DNA from: Terripilifer sp031921685
Lineage (GTDB): Bacteria; Pseudomonadota; Alphaproteobacteria; Rhizobiales; Beijerinckiaceae
Direction: 5' to 3'
Length of the DNA stretch: 64,000 nucleotides
Assembly: GCF_031921685.1 (NCBI RefSeq)
Contig: NZ_JAPDHU010000002.1
Location: 186,001-250,000, forward strand
Numbering within the stretch: position 1 is the stretch's first letter; each line of letters starts with the position of its first letter. The translations under genes were made by a program, and so were the position numbers. Positions 35,253 through 44,024 of the stretch are shown here, piece by piece. The notes below the pieces were generated by a model, which saw nothing but the letters and a program-made list of their open reading frames with translations, did no database searches and had not been told where the DNA came from.

Positions 35253-35281
35253 ATTGCCCCAAATGAATTGAGGGCAATCCT

Positions 35282-35662
35282 ATGACGTATCTGATCGTTT
35301 TCATTGGCGGCGGCATCGGCTCTTCGTTGCGGCATGGGGTCAATCTCGCTGCTGCGCGCTTTCTCGGCACCGGTTTTCCGTTCGGCACTTTGCTGGTCAA
35401 TGTCATCGGCTCGCTCGTCATGGGTCTGTTCGCCGGCTATTTCGCCTTTCAGGGCGAAGCCTCCCAGCATTGGCGGCTGTTTCTCACCACGGGCATTCTC
35501 GGCGGCTTCACCACGTTCTCGGCTTTTTCGCTCGACACGATCCTGTTGTGGGAGCGCCAGCAATATGGGGCGCTGGCGCTCTATCTCGCCGCCAGCCTGG
35601 TGCTGTCGATCGCGATGATCGTCATGGGGTTGGCGGTGATGCGCAGCCTGTCGGCCTCATGA
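35282..35662 (+). CDS. crcB: Fluoride efflux channel CrcB/FluC
   Basis: 126 residues with four membrane helices. The family motifs GGGIGSSLRHGVN, FGTLLVNVIGSLVMG and TTGILGGFTTFSAFSLD (with the Phe-box and the G-T-x-S-Na site) are all present. The protein forms an antiparallel dimer that lets toxic fluoride leave the cell. The upstream fluoride riboswitch controls it. Confidence 0.96.
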   Translation: MTYLIVFIGGGIGSSLRHGVNLAAARFLGTGFPFGTLLVNVIGSLVMGLFAGYFAFQGEASQHWRLFLTTGILGGFTTFSAFSLDTILLWERQQYGALALYLAASLVLSIAMIVMGLAVMRSLSAS

Positions 35663-35763
35663 TGCGAGGCTGGCATTGGCGAGACCCTCGATCGCTTGTA
35701 GAACCTATCCTCGCACGGCCGAGCTTAAAACAATCATATCGGGCCGGCGGGAGGATAGACGCG

Positions 35764-37152
35764 ATGGGCGAGAGCCTGTTCGACAAGATCTGGGCGCGCC
35801 ATAGCCTGGCCGAAGAGGGCGGCAAGACGCTGCTCTATATCGATCGTGTCGTCGTTGACGATGTGCGTGCGCCGCAGGTTTTGAAAAATCTGGATCGCCG
35901 TGGGCTCAGCATCCGCCGGCCTGACCTTGCGGTGGTGGTGATGGATCATTCGGTCCCGTCCTTCCCCAAGCTTGCTGCCGGCAGCAGTGTTTTCATCGAT
36001 GCCGCCCGCGCGGCGGCGCGCCAGCATGATTTGCGATTGCTCGATGTCGGCGATGCAGAGCAGGGGATTTCCCATGTGGCGGCGCCGGAATTGGGTTTCG
36101 TCCTGCCGGGCTCGACCTATCTCTGTGTCGACAGCCATGCGCCGACCGTTGGTGGTCTCGGCGCCTTGGGCCTGGCCTGCGGCAGTTCTGAGCTGGAGCA
36201 TGTGCTCGCCACGCAGGCCATGTGGGTGCGCAAGCCGCGCCAGATGCGGATCAATCTGGCAGGGACGCTGGGCGCCGGCGTCTGTGCCAAGGATGTCATT
36301 CTCTATGTGATCGGCCGGCTCGGCCTGGAGGCGGCACGCGGTGCCGCTTTGGAATTTGCCGGTCGTGTCGTGACAACGATGCCGGTCGAAGCACGCTTCA
36401 CGCTGTGTAACATGGCGGTGGAACTTGGCGCGCGCACCTGCCTCGTGTCGCCCGACAAGACGACACTCGCCTGGCTGGCGCAACGCCGTCTCGCGCCCCA
36501 CGGCGATCTCTGGAACCAGGCACAGGATGATTGGCTGAGCATGCGATCCGATCCGGATGCGCGGTTCGACGCCGATCTGACGATCGACTGCACGGCGCTA
36601 GCGCCACAGATCACCTGGGGCACGTCGCCAGCGCAGGTCGCCTCGATTTCCGGTCATGTGCCAACGGCTGCGGAGGCCGGGCTGGATGAGGCAAGCTGGC
36701 AGCGTGCGATAAATTATATCGATCTAGCGCCCGGCGCGGCGCTCGCGGGCACGAAGATCGATCGCGTCTTCATCGGCTCCTGCACCAACGCCCGTTTGAG
36801 CGATCTTGAAAGCGCGGCGCAGGTTCTGGCCGGCCACCATATTGCCGATCACGTCACGGCGGTTGTGGTCCCTGGTTCGCGCACTGTGGCGCGACAGGCG
36901 CAAGAGCAGGGTTTGCGCGATCTCTTCGAGCGCGCCGGTTTCCTCTGGGGTGAGCCCGGCTGTTCCATGTGCGCCGGCGGCGGCGGCGAGAAAGTAGCGC
37001 CGGGCGAACGCATCGTCTCGACGACCAATCGCAATTTCGAGAACCGCCAGGGCCCCGGCGTGCGCACCCATCTGGCAAGCCCGGCGACAGCCGCCGCAGC
37101 AGCTATCATGGGGCAGATCTGCGATCCACGCGCCTTGCTGGCGAAAGGTTGA
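35764..37152 (+). CDS. leuC: 3-isopropylmalate dehydratase large subunit-like aconitase
   Basis: 462 residues from the ATG at 35764, with GGGAGGA upstream. The [4Fe-4S] ligands are in FIGSCTNARLSDL and GEPGCSMCAGG. DSHAPTVGGLGALGLACGSS and TTNRNFENRQGPG are further aconitase-superfamily landmarks. With the small subunit 4 bp downstream it would isomerise 2- to 3-isopropylmalate. No other leucine gene is here, so action on a related 2-hydroxyacid in catabolism is possible. Confidence 0.88.
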   Translation: MGESLFDKIWARHSLAEEGGKTLLYIDRVVVDDVRAPQVLKNLDRRGLSIRRPDLAVVVMDHSVPSFPKLAAGSSVFIDAARAAARQHDLRLLDVGDAEQGISHVAAPELGFVLPGSTYLCVDSHAPTVGGLGALGLACGSSELEHVLATQAMWVRKPRQMRINLAGTLGAGVCAKDVILYVIGRLGLEAARGAALEFAGRVVTTMPVEARFTLCNMAVELGARTCLVSPDKTTLAWLAQRRLAPHGDLWNQAQDDWLSMRSDPDARFDADLTIDCTALAPQITWGTSPAQVASISGHVPTAAEAGLDEASWQRAINYIDLAPGAALAGTKIDRVFIGSCTNARLSDLESAAQVLAGHHIADHVTAVVVPGSRTVARQAQEQGLRDLFERAGFLWGEPGCSMCAGGGGEKVAPGERIVSTTNRNFENRQGPGVRTHLASPATAAAAAIMGQICDPRALLAKG

Positions 37153-37156
37153 CCGC

Positions 37157-37780
37157 ATGGACAAGTTCACCAGCGTTCGCGGCGCGGCCGCTCCCCTGCT
37201 GATCGACAACATCAATACCGATCAGATCACCCCCGTGCAATTCATGCGCGCCCTGGAGCCCGATTATCAGGCGGGGCTCTTCGCGCGCTGGCGCGCCGAT
37301 CCCAACACGCCCTTCGTGCTCGATCGGCCGCGTTTCCATCGTGCCCCTATCCTGGTCACCGGCGGCAATTTTGGCTGCGGCAGCGCACGCGAAGTGGCCG
37401 TATGGGCCCTGGCCGCCCATGGCGTGCGCTGCATCGTCGCGCGCAGCTTTTCCGAAGTCTATCGCGAGAGCCTGATCAAGAACGGGATGTTGCCGATCGT
37501 GCTCGATCCGCCATCAGGGGCGGCGTTTGAGCGGTGTGTCGTTGATGTCGATGGTCGCCTGCCGTTCGAGGTTGATCTGGTCCGCAACACGATCGTCTGT
37601 CCCGACGGCAAGGCCTTTTCCTTCGCGATCGATCCAGGCGAGCGTACCGCTTTGCTCGAAGGCCTTGATGATGTCGCCATGACGATGCGGCACCGATCGC
37701 GGATCGAAGCCTGGGAGAAAGAAGCAGCCATGCGCCAGCCGTGGCTGCAACGGATCGCTGATCCTCCAACAGGTTCGTGA
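37157..37780 (+). CDS. leuD: 3-isopropylmalate dehydratase small subunit-like swivel domain
   Basis: 207 residues. NINTDQITPVQFMRAL and GGNFGCGSAREVAVWALAAH are the LeuD signatures (substrate-recognition loop and glycine-rich turn), and ARSFSEVYRESLIKNGMLPI is the usual next block. It forms the heterodimer with the leuC product, 4 bp upstream. Confidence 0.9.
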   Translation: MDKFTSVRGAAAPLLIDNINTDQITPVQFMRALEPDYQAGLFARWRADPNTPFVLDRPRFHRAPILVTGGNFGCGSAREVAVWALAAHGVRCIVARSFSEVYRESLIKNGMLPIVLDPPSGAAFERCVVDVDGRLPFEVDLVRNTIVCPDGKAFSFAIDPGERTALLEGLDDVAMTMRHRSRIEAWEKEAAMRQPWLQRIADPPTGS

Positions 37781-37793
37781 AAAAGACGCTCGG

Positions 37794-37924
37794 TGTCATT
37801 CCCGACGCGCGAAGCGCGAGCGGGAATCTTGAGCCACCTGTAGAGTGCTATTCAGGGCAATGACGCATGGGCTGGCCACTTGCTCTGGATTCCCGCTCGC
37901 ACCTGCGGTGCGTCGGGAAGGACA
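37794..37924. repeat. Paired inverted REP-like hairpins (BIME-type)
   Basis: Left arm 37794-37828 (TGTCATTCCCGACGCGCG onward) and right arm 37887-37924 (GGATTCCCGCTCGCACC onward) are near-complementary, about 32 bp each, and each arm folds on itself. A 58-bp non-repeated middle lies between. Such elements are common between convergent genes in rhizobial genomes. It is located between leuD (+) and a TctC gene (-). Confidence 0.75.
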
Positions 37925-37935
37925 CGGAGAGAATC

Positions 37936-38934
37936 TTAGTTGACGCCCATGATGCCGCCGACATGTTTGATGATCTCGGGCGTCGGTGTGCCGGCTTTGG
38001 CGAACAATTGATCGAGGTCTTCACCCGATTTCGGATTGAGATCGAGATTGCGCCGCTTGGCGTCGGTGATCATCTCTTCGCTTTTCATGGTTTCGTCGAA
38101 GGCTTGACGCAGGATGCGCAGTCGGTCCTCGGGCACGCCCGGCGCCGTCACATAAGCCGTACCGAATTCGGACGGCAGGGCGACGAAATCCCACATCGCT
38201 TTCTTCTGCGGATCGTCGATCAGATCGCGGATTTTCGTGACGCCGGGAATGTCGGCAAAGTCGAGCCCGGCGATGATGTTGATCTTCTTGTCGCGCAGCC
38301 AGTCCGGATGCAGGCTGACCAAGGTCGAATAGGCGATGGTGCTGACCTGCACCTCGCCCTGTTCGAGAGCTACGGCGGTGGGGCCTGAGCCCATGAAGCC
38401 GGTCACGATTTTCATCTTCGTTCCGAAGATTTCGTTGATCAGAACCGGCTGGATCGTCGTGGTGGAACGGCGTGCCGATGTCGCCAGAACGGTTTCCCTG
38501 GTTTTCAGATCGTCCAGCGTCTTCATACCGCTCGTGTGCCAGGCGACCAGGGCGCGTCCGAAATCGCTCATGCGGCCGATGAAATGGAATTTCGCGGGAT
38601 CGAATTTCGCCGCCTTCGGCTCGACGAAAGGCGTGACGAAGAAATTCGGCATCGCCACGGCGATGACGGTTCCATCCTTGGCACCGGCATTGGCCACATA
38701 GTCGATGGCATTCACGCCCCCCGAACCCGGCCGATGTTCGATGACGACAGCCGGATTGCCCGGCACATATTTACCGAAATGGGAGGACAGCAATTGCGCA
38801 TAGCTGCTGAAGCCGCCGCCGACCTCGCTGCCGACGACGATTCTGATCTGCTTGCCGCGATAGAAATCACTTTGCGCTTGCGCTGTGCCCGCCAAGGCCA
38901 CGAGAGCCGCCAGCGCCAATACGCCCTTTCTCAT
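37936..38934 (-). CDS. TctC/Bug-type solute receptor
   Basis: 332 residues. Signal peptide GVLALAALVALAGTAQAQ. This is a more diverged branch of the family: FYRGKQIRIVVGSEVGGGFS, IEHRPGSGGVNAI and the KDGTVIAVAMPNFF segment. It lies after the TcuA-like gene (128-bp gap) on the same strand. The ligand may be a tri- or dicarboxylate, given that neighbour. Confidence 0.88.
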   Translation of the reverse strand: MRKGVLALAALVALAGTAQAQSDFYRGKQIRIVVGSEVGGGFSSYAQLLSSHFGKYVPGNPAVVIEHRPGSGGVNAIDYVANAGAKDGTVIAVAMPNFFVTPFVEPKAAKFDPAKFHFIGRMSDFGRALVAWHTSGMKTLDDLKTRETVLATSARRSTTTIQPVLINEIFGTKMKIVTGFMGSGPTAVALEQGEVQVSTIAYSTLVSLHPDWLRDKKINIIAGLDFADIPGVTKIRDLIDDPQKKAMWDFVALPSEFGTAYVTAPGVPEDRLRILRQAFDETMKSEEMITDAKRRNLDLNPKSGEDLDQLFAKAGTPTPEIIKHVGGIMGVN

Positions 38935-39062
38935 TATTTCCTCCCTCGATACCGCTTTTGTGGTGGTCAGGTCCGAACTCAGGCGAGTCGAACGCGAAGT
39001 CAGCGGTTGACGATAGAAAATCAGGTTATGGCGTGGCTTTCAACGGTGGGCAAAAGAGAACG

Positions 39063-40565
39063 TTAAGTGCCCAATGCCGCCTGTGCCGCCGCGCGGCCGG
39101 CGATGCGCCCGAAGACGGCAGCCGACATGAGGCCGGAGCCGCCGGGATAGTTGAAGTAAAACAGGCCGCCCACCATTTCGCCCGCCGCATGCAGGCCCGT
39201 GACACGCTGCCCACCTTCGTCAAGCACGCAGCAGTCGCCATCGACGCGCAGCCCACCGAACGTAAAGGTGATGCCGCAAGTCACCGCATAGGCTTCGAAC
39301 GGCGGCTCGGCGATGGCGAGCGCCCAATTGGATTTGGGGATCGCAAGCCCTTCCGTGCAGCGGCCATCCTTCTTGCCGGGATCGTAGGGAATGTCCGTGC
39401 GCACGGCGGCGTTGAAATTCTTGATGGTGGTGAGGCAGGCCTCGCGCTTGATGCCGTCGAACTGAGCGATCAGGGCTTCCAGTGTTTCGGCCTTGAAGCG
39501 GGCCGATTGCTTGACGCGATATTCACCATGCAGGCGCGCCGCGCCGTGCTTGTCGAAAATCTGCCAGGCGACCTGGCCCGGCTGGGCCAGAATGGCGCGT
39601 CCGAGTTTGGCATAGGTGAGGGCCCTGATATCGGCGCCTTCGTCGAAGAAGCGCTCTCCGTCGGCATTGACGACGATGCCCTCGAGATAATCGTCGCGTT
39701 TGAAGACGGTGCCATATGCGAGTTCGTTGACGTCGGGCGCGTTGAGATCCCAACTCGCCGAATGGCAGCCCGACCAGTTGCCGAAGGGCAGGGCGCCCCG
39801 TTCGAGCGCCATGCGCAGGCCATCGCCCGTGTTGAAGCGCGAGCCGCGCACCTTGGCGAGATCCCACGAGGGGCCGAGATAGCGCGTGCGCCATTCCGTA
39901 TTGGCTTCAAAGCCACCACAGGCCAGGATCACGCGCCGCGCGCGGATGGCGACATCTTCGCCGTCGCGCCGCGCGATGACGCCGGCGATGCGACCGCCTT
40001 CATCGATCAGCGAAAGCGCCTTGGTTTGATAGAACACGCGCGCGCCGCGCCGCTCGGCGGTGCGGAACAGAGCTTCCGACGCCCCTTCGCCCGCGCCATA
40101 AACTTCCAGCGCCGAGCCGCCGGAAAAGCGGATGCGGCCGTTGGGCAGTTTGAACTGCCATTCGTAGAGCGGCAGAAAGCGCAGGCCCTGCCGCTGCAAC
40201 CAGAACAAGGTGTCGCGGCTGTTCTCGACCAGCATGTCGGCCATGTCGGGATGGCTGCGATATTGGGTGACGCGGGCCAGATCGTCATAATATTGCTCGC
40301 GCGAATAGGAGCCGAATTCGCAGCGCTCACGTTCCGCCGCGCTCAGGCCGCCGACGAGCGCATCGATATCCTCGACGCCATGATAGACGGCGCGAATGGC
40401 GCCATTGGAAAAGCGCGTATTGCCGCCGCGCTCAGTTTCCGGCGCTTTCTCCAAAACGACGACCGAGGCGCCGATGTCGCGCGCCGCGATGGCGGCACTC
40501 AAGCCCGCCATGCCTGCGCCAACGACAAGCACGTCGGTGTCCTCGACGATGGAGGCAGGCGCCAT
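39063..40565 (-). CDS. TcuA-like FAD-dependent tricarballylate dehydrogenase / fumarate-reductase family flavoprotein
   Basis: 500 residues. The FAD motif is VLVVGAGMAGLSAAIAARD with E following at the expected place (VVLEKAPETERGGNTRFSNG). Later VILACGGFEANTEWR, GLHAAGEMVGGLF and YPGGSGLMSAAVFGRIAG match TcuA and other FRD-like flavoproteins. Such enzymes oxidise C-C bonds in tricarboxylates or steroid-like compounds. TcuB is not nearby. The TctC receptor downstream supports a carboxylate substrate. Confidence 0.85.
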   Translation of the reverse strand: MAPASIVEDTDVLVVGAGMAGLSAAIAARDIGASVVVLEKAPETERGGNTRFSNGAIRAVYHGVEDIDALVGGLSAAERERCEFGSYSREQYYDDLARVTQYRSHPDMADMLVENSRDTLFWLQRQGLRFLPLYEWQFKLPNGRIRFSGGSALEVYGAGEGASEALFRTAERRGARVFYQTKALSLIDEGGRIAGVIARRDGEDVAIRARRVILACGGFEANTEWRTRYLGPSWDLAKVRGSRFNTGDGLRMALERGALPFGNWSGCHSASWDLNAPDVNELAYGTVFKRDDYLEGIVVNADGERFFDEGADIRALTYAKLGRAILAQPGQVAWQIFDKHGAARLHGEYRVKQSARFKAETLEALIAQFDGIKREACLTTIKNFNAAVRTDIPYDPGKKDGRCTEGLAIPKSNWALAIAEPPFEAYAVTCGITFTFGGLRVDGDCCVLDEGGQRVTGLHAAGEMVGGLFYFNYPGGSGLMSAAVFGRIAGRAAAQAALGT

Positions 40566-40726
40566 GTTTCACTCCCGGTATTTGTCTTGTTTGGTCGTCT
40601 TATGCCGCGTGCTGGATCAATCGTCCAGCTTACGCATGAACTCTCGTACTATTTCCCAAACGTCGCTGTAGTTTCAGCCGTGCCATTTAACTCAACGCAA
40701 GCAGTGCATAGAGTGTCGAACAACCG

Positions 40727-40741
40727 TCAGCTATTAGCTGA
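40727..40741. promoter_or_regulatory. Palindrome upstream of the TIR-like gene
   Basis: TCAGCTATTAGCTGA is a perfect 7-bp inverted repeat around one base, about 70 bp before the gene start. Candidate operator; nothing else in the AT-richer 240-bp promoter region is clear. Confidence 0.4.
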
Positions 40742-40809
40742 ATGTGGCACGATTCTACTTGCGTTCTACTGTCTGCATGCCACCATAGGTGGTGGGCTAA
40801 GGAGATCGC

Positions 40810-42030
40810 ATGCCGCGCGCGAAGACCCCGGTTAAGAAGGCCTCGAAGACACCGAAGCCTGCGATTAAGCGGGCTTATCTGAAACAGTCGGATGTTCCGA
40901 TGTCATCGCTGGCTGACGCGCTTCGCATTCCTAAGGCGATTGACGAGAATTTCGGCGGGCGGGCCACAGCACCGCTGCAGGTGGCATTGGCATTGAAGGT
41001 CGATCCCGGTGGGTCGCAACTTCGAGTGTTGTCCGGTGCTAGCATGGCCTTCGGCTTAATCGAGGGTGGAGCGCAGGCGCAGGCGATCTCGTTGACCCCC
41101 TTGGCGAAGAGTATTCTTCGCCCGACCACCGAGGAGCAGGACGCTGCCGCCCGACGCGAAGCTGTTCTGAAACCGCGCGTTTACCGAGAATTTCTTGAGC
41201 GGTATGACAAGCATTCTTTTCCGCGCCACGACATCGCAGCAAACGTGTTGGAAGAATTGGGCGTACCACGCGAGAAGTGTGGCGAGGTGCTGGACCGCCT
41301 TCAAGAAAGCGCGAAGTCGGCAGGCTTTCTGCAAGAGAGTAAGGGTAAAACATGGGTCTTTCTTGGCGTGACTGCCAAGCCGGCGCCGGCAGACGGCCAG
41401 GACGAGACGCCTGATGACGTGATCACGGAAGCAGAGCAAGACGCCCCAGAGCGTGCCAAGTCAGAGGCTCAAGCGGCGGCATCGGCGCCCGCCGCACCGC
41501 TAGCTCCACTTACGCCTCTCGCGCCATCCGACGCTGTCCAGAATACAACTATGGCTGCTGCGAAAGCCGACGATGCTCGGAGACGGAAAGTATTCGTCAC
41601 CCACGGCAAGGACAAGACGTTCGTCGATCCTATCAAACGCATGCTGGAATACGGGGAGCTGGAGCCGGTTGTCTCTGTGGAGCGTACCTCGGTATCCAAG
41701 CCAGTACCCGACAAGGTCATGGACGACATGCGGATGTCAGGCGCGGCAATCATCCATGTCGATGCAGAGCGGGTGCTCAAGGATGATGACGGCAACGAAA
41801 TCGTCATCATCAACCCAAACGTCTTGATCGAGATTGGCGCTGCAATGGCCTTCTATGGTCGCCGTTTTGTCTTGCTAGTGAGGGATGGAATCAAGTTGCC
41901 ATCCAATTTGCAGGGGCTCTACGAGGTTCGCTACAAGGGTGACACCCTTGATGCGGACGCTACGATGCAGCTCCTCGAAGCAATGCGCGAAATGAAGACC
42001 CTCCCCCTGCCAAACGAGATCGGGCTATAG
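40810..42030 (+). CDS. TIR-like (CAP12-type) nucleotide-hydrolase candidate with N-terminal winged-helix-like domain
   Basis: 406 residues. Residues about 20-180 form a helical domain like DUF5343 (SSLADALRIPKAIDENFGG, ISLTPLAKSILRPTTEEQ, VLDRLQESAKSAGFL). An Ala/Pro-rich linker follows. Residues about 258-400 are a TIR-like domain: KVFVTHGKDKTFVDPIKRML, GAAIIHVDAE and NVLIEIGAAMAFYGRRFVLL, with E341 where the family's catalytic Glu lies, then LPSNLQGLYEVRY. Domains of this kind cleave NAD in anti-phage systems. It is alone, with AT-richer codons than its neighbours, beside a tRNA-Gln 3' end. Defence is an inference from these points. Confidence 0.75.
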   Translation: MPRAKTPVKKASKTPKPAIKRAYLKQSDVPMSSLADALRIPKAIDENFGGRATAPLQVALALKVDPGGSQLRVLSGASMAFGLIEGGAQAQAISLTPLAKSILRPTTEEQDAAARREAVLKPRVYREFLERYDKHSFPRHDIAANVLEELGVPREKCGEVLDRLQESAKSAGFLQESKGKTWVFLGVTAKPAPADGQDETPDDVITEAEQDAPERAKSEAQAAASAPAAPLAPLTPLAPSDAVQNTTMAAAKADDARRRKVFVTHGKDKTFVDPIKRMLEYGELEPVVSVERTSVSKPVPDKVMDDMRMSGAAIIHVDAERVLKDDDGNEIVIINPNVLIEIGAAMAFYGRRFVLLVRDGIKLPSNLQGLYEVRYKGDTLDADATMQLLEAMREMKTLPLPNEIGL

Positions 42031-42112
42031 TCAGGCGCTGCAAGCCACCCAGCTGTGCGGTTCAAAGACTTCGGTCAGAAGGTTTGGCGAGCTTGGCCGC
42101 AGTTTCGCTGCA

Positions 42113-42128
42113 AATGCTTTAGCATTTA
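42113..42128 (+). terminator. Small hairpin after the TIR-like gene
   Basis: AAATGC, TTTA, GCATTT form a short AT-rich stem 80 bp after the stop codon and just before the tRNA-Gln 3' end. Weak as a terminator. Confidence 0.3.
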
Positions 42129-42139
42129 AACGGAAAATG

Positions 42140-42213
42140 TGGCTGGGGAACCTGGATTCGAACCAAGATTAACGGAGTCAGAGTCCGTCGTTCTACCGTT
42201 GAACTATTCCCCA
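42140..42213 (-). tRNA. tRNA-Gln (anticodon CUG)
   Basis: On the minus strand TGGGGAA pairs with TTCCCCA in the acceptor stem; the anticodon arm is ACGGA-CTCTGAC-TCCGT with CTG in the loop; the T loop GGTTCGAATCC and an encoded GCCA end are present. 74 nt including CCA. Its 3' end faces the TIR-like gene. Confidence 0.95.
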
Positions 42214-42241
42214 CCAAGAAACCAAGTAAAGTCAGCTACTT

Positions 42242-42274
42242 GATTTGGCGATTGTCGAGACCGCGCGCCAAATC
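42242..42274. promoter_or_regulatory. Inverted repeat upstream of tRNA-Gln
   Basis: GATTTGGCG and CGCCAAATC form a perfect 9-bp repeat around 15 bp, 29 bp before the 5' end of the tRNA. Either a promoter-proximal operator or the end of another transcript. The rest of 42275-42394 shows no gene. Confidence 0.35.
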
Positions 42275-42394
42275 GAACGGCTATGACAATGGCGCGTACC
42301 TACGGTGTTCCACCCGTTCCTGTCAACCGTTCCGCGCGTCGCGCACGCTTGTTTTCCGCTGTCTTGGCCGCGGCGGCGCCCGATGCGCCGTATG

Positions 42395-42510
42395 AAAAAG
42401 CCCCGACGCTGCTCGACGTCGGGGCTGGAGATCCGCCCAATTCCCCGTGTCCCTGGATCTGTTGCTCAGAGGGAGCGGATTGAAACGGAGGTTGATTTCA
42501 ATCGCACCGA
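42395..42510 (-). ncRNA. Candidate porin 3'-UTR sRNA (copy A) with CCUCC loop and terminator
   Basis: On the minus strand, downstream of the first porin, GATTGAAA/TTTCAATC form an 8-bp stem (42478-42503) whose 10-nt loop contains CCTCC (complement of GGAGG at 42487-42491), an anti-Shine-Dalgarno sequence. A single-stranded CGCTCCCTCTGAGC stretch follows, then a 10-bp intrinsic terminator (42395-42426) with a five-U tail. The same elements are kept after the second porin. Confidence 0.6.
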
Positions 42511-42541
42511 TATGTCCAGGTGCCGCGAGGTGCGGTGGTTC

Positions 42542-42569
42542 CGGCCGGGGGTATTGCGCCCCCCGGCCG
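42542..42569 (-). terminator. Hairpin directly after the first porin stop
   Basis: A 10-bp GC stem (CGGCCGGGGG and complement) lies 16 bp beyond the stop codon. It lacks a U tail, so the intrinsic terminator at 42395 is probably the real end of the transcript; this stem may act as a 3'-end stabiliser. Confidence 0.45.
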
Positions 42570-42584
42570 AAATCGTTTGTCAAA

Positions 42585-44024
42585 TCAGAACTGGCGCTCG
42601 ACGCGCATGCGGCCGGTCCAGTTGTTCGGGTTGACGTTGGCGAGAACGCCAAGGCCCGCGGGAACCGACAGCGGCAGGTTCTGATTGAGACGCGCATAAG
42701 ACAGTTCGACGCCGATATCGAAGTTACGCACCGGCGACCAGATGAGCTGACCCACCGCGGTCCACACATTGGCCCGCGACAGACCGCCCTGCGACCAGGC
42801 GGTATTCTGGGTCACGCTGCCCGGATCGATCCGCAGGTAAGAACCGATGAGGTTCGACCGCAGGGAGGGGGTCCAGTAGTGGGTCAGAGTACCGGTGACG
42901 CTGAACGCCTTGGTCTGTTCCGAGCCGCCGGCCGAACAGGCGGCGTTCACGCAGAACAAGGTGAGGTTACGATCGGCGCGCAGATAGCCGCCGAGGTAGT
43001 TGCTGGTGAGCAGCGTGTTGGCGCTGGCGCCATTCGAGGCCACGTAGTCGAGCGCGCCGACACCGTAAGCCGCCCACACCTGCACGTTGTCGCCTTGGGC
43101 GAGCATTGGCAGGTTGACTTTCAGGCCGCCGGCGACAGCCCAGCCCGTGCGACGGATTGCCGGGCCGGCATTGCCGACAACAGCGAGGTTGGCGTTACCG
43201 AAGGTCGCCGAGTTTTCGAGCACGGCGCCCGACACCATCGCCGAGCCCCAGCCCTGATCGATGCGCAGGTTGGCGACGAGGGCGGGCAGGCGCTGCGCCA
43301 CCGGACCGGCGAGCGCGCCGGTCGCGGTGAACGGATTGGCACCCAGCGTATTGGCGGTCATCGACATCGGCAGGTCGCCGCGGTTTTCGATCGCCAGCGT
43401 GGCCGAGAAGCCGCCGCCGAAGGTCGCGGTATAAGCGAGCTGGCGGATGCCGCTCGGGAAGGCCGCGTTCAGCATCGAGCCGTAGGGCAGGTTCGGCAGG
43501 AACGTGAAGTTCGAGGTGGCCTGACCGACGGTGAAGCCGGCGAAGCGGATATAAGCCGCTTCGATCGTCGCCGTATTGGCGTTGCCGCCGGAGAACACGC
43601 CGCCGGTGTAACCGGGCGAGGCGACGCCGAGGCCGCTCGCCGCTTGCAGGCGCAGCGAGAACACGGTCTGCACCGTGCCCCAGGCCGACTGCGTGCGGGC
43701 GTCCATGTTGACGATGCCGCGCGCATACCAGCCGGTGGAATCAACCGCGTTCGAAGAGATGAACGTGCCGGTGCCGCCACCAGTCGAACGACCGGAAACT
43801 GCATTCTTGGAGGGCGTATACCAGCCATCGACACGAACACGACCGCCAACGCGCAGGCAGGTGTCCGTCCCGGGAATCCAGTAAAAACCTTCGCCATAGG
43901 CGTCGCATACGCGGACATATTCCACGGGTGCCGCCTTGCGCGACGGCAGATCAGCCGCCTGCGCCCCAGCCATGGCGAGCAAAGCCGCCGAAGAACCAAG
44001 CAGAAGACTCTTGGTGAACCTCAT
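42585..44024 (-). CDS. General porin, Bradyrhizobium/Rhizobiales type (porin_2 family)
   Basis: 479 residues. Signal peptide LLLGSSAALLAMAGAQAAD, then the family N-terminus YVRVCDAYGEGFYWIPGTD with the two conserved cysteines (CDAYG, TCLRVGGRV), and alternating beta-strands to a C-terminal GRMRVERQF ending in Phe, as outer-membrane porins require. It forms a 16-stranded trimeric channel in the outer membrane. A paralogue of the same length lies 580 bp upstream in the same direction. GGAG precedes the ATG. Confidence 0.93.
   Translation of the reverse strand: MRFTKSLLLGSSAALLAMAGAQAADLPSRKAAPVEYVRVCDAYGEGFYWIPGTDTCLRVGGRVRVDGWYTPSKNAVSGRSTGGGTGTFISSNAVDSTGWYARGIVNMDARTQSAWGTVQTVFSLRLQAASGLGVASPGYTGGVFSGGNANTATIEAAYIRFAGFTVGQATSNFTFLPNLPYGSMLNAAFPSGIRQLAYTATFGGGFSATLAIENRGDLPMSMTANTLGANPFTATGALAGPVAQRLPALVANLRIDQGWGSAMVSGAVLENSATFGNANLAVVGNAGPAIRRTGWAVAGGLKVNLPMLAQGDNVQVWAAYGVGALDYVASNGASANTLLTSNYLGGYLRADRNLTLFCVNAACSAGGSEQTKAFSVTGTLTHYWTPSLRSNLIGSYLRIDPGSVTQNTAWSQGGLSRANVWTAVGQLIWSPVRNFDIGVELSYARLNQNLPLSVPAGLGVLANVNPNNWTGRMRVERQF

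Noticed and set aside
40746..40764. Sigma-54 promoter (TGGCAC ... TTGC) upstream of the TIR-like gene
   Set aside because: The spacing between the two elements is 8 bases instead of 5.
40566..42213. Integrated genomic island with att repeats around the TIR-like gene
   Set aside because: No copy of the tRNA-Gln 3' end and no integrase were found on the far side; only a single-gene insertion is suggested.
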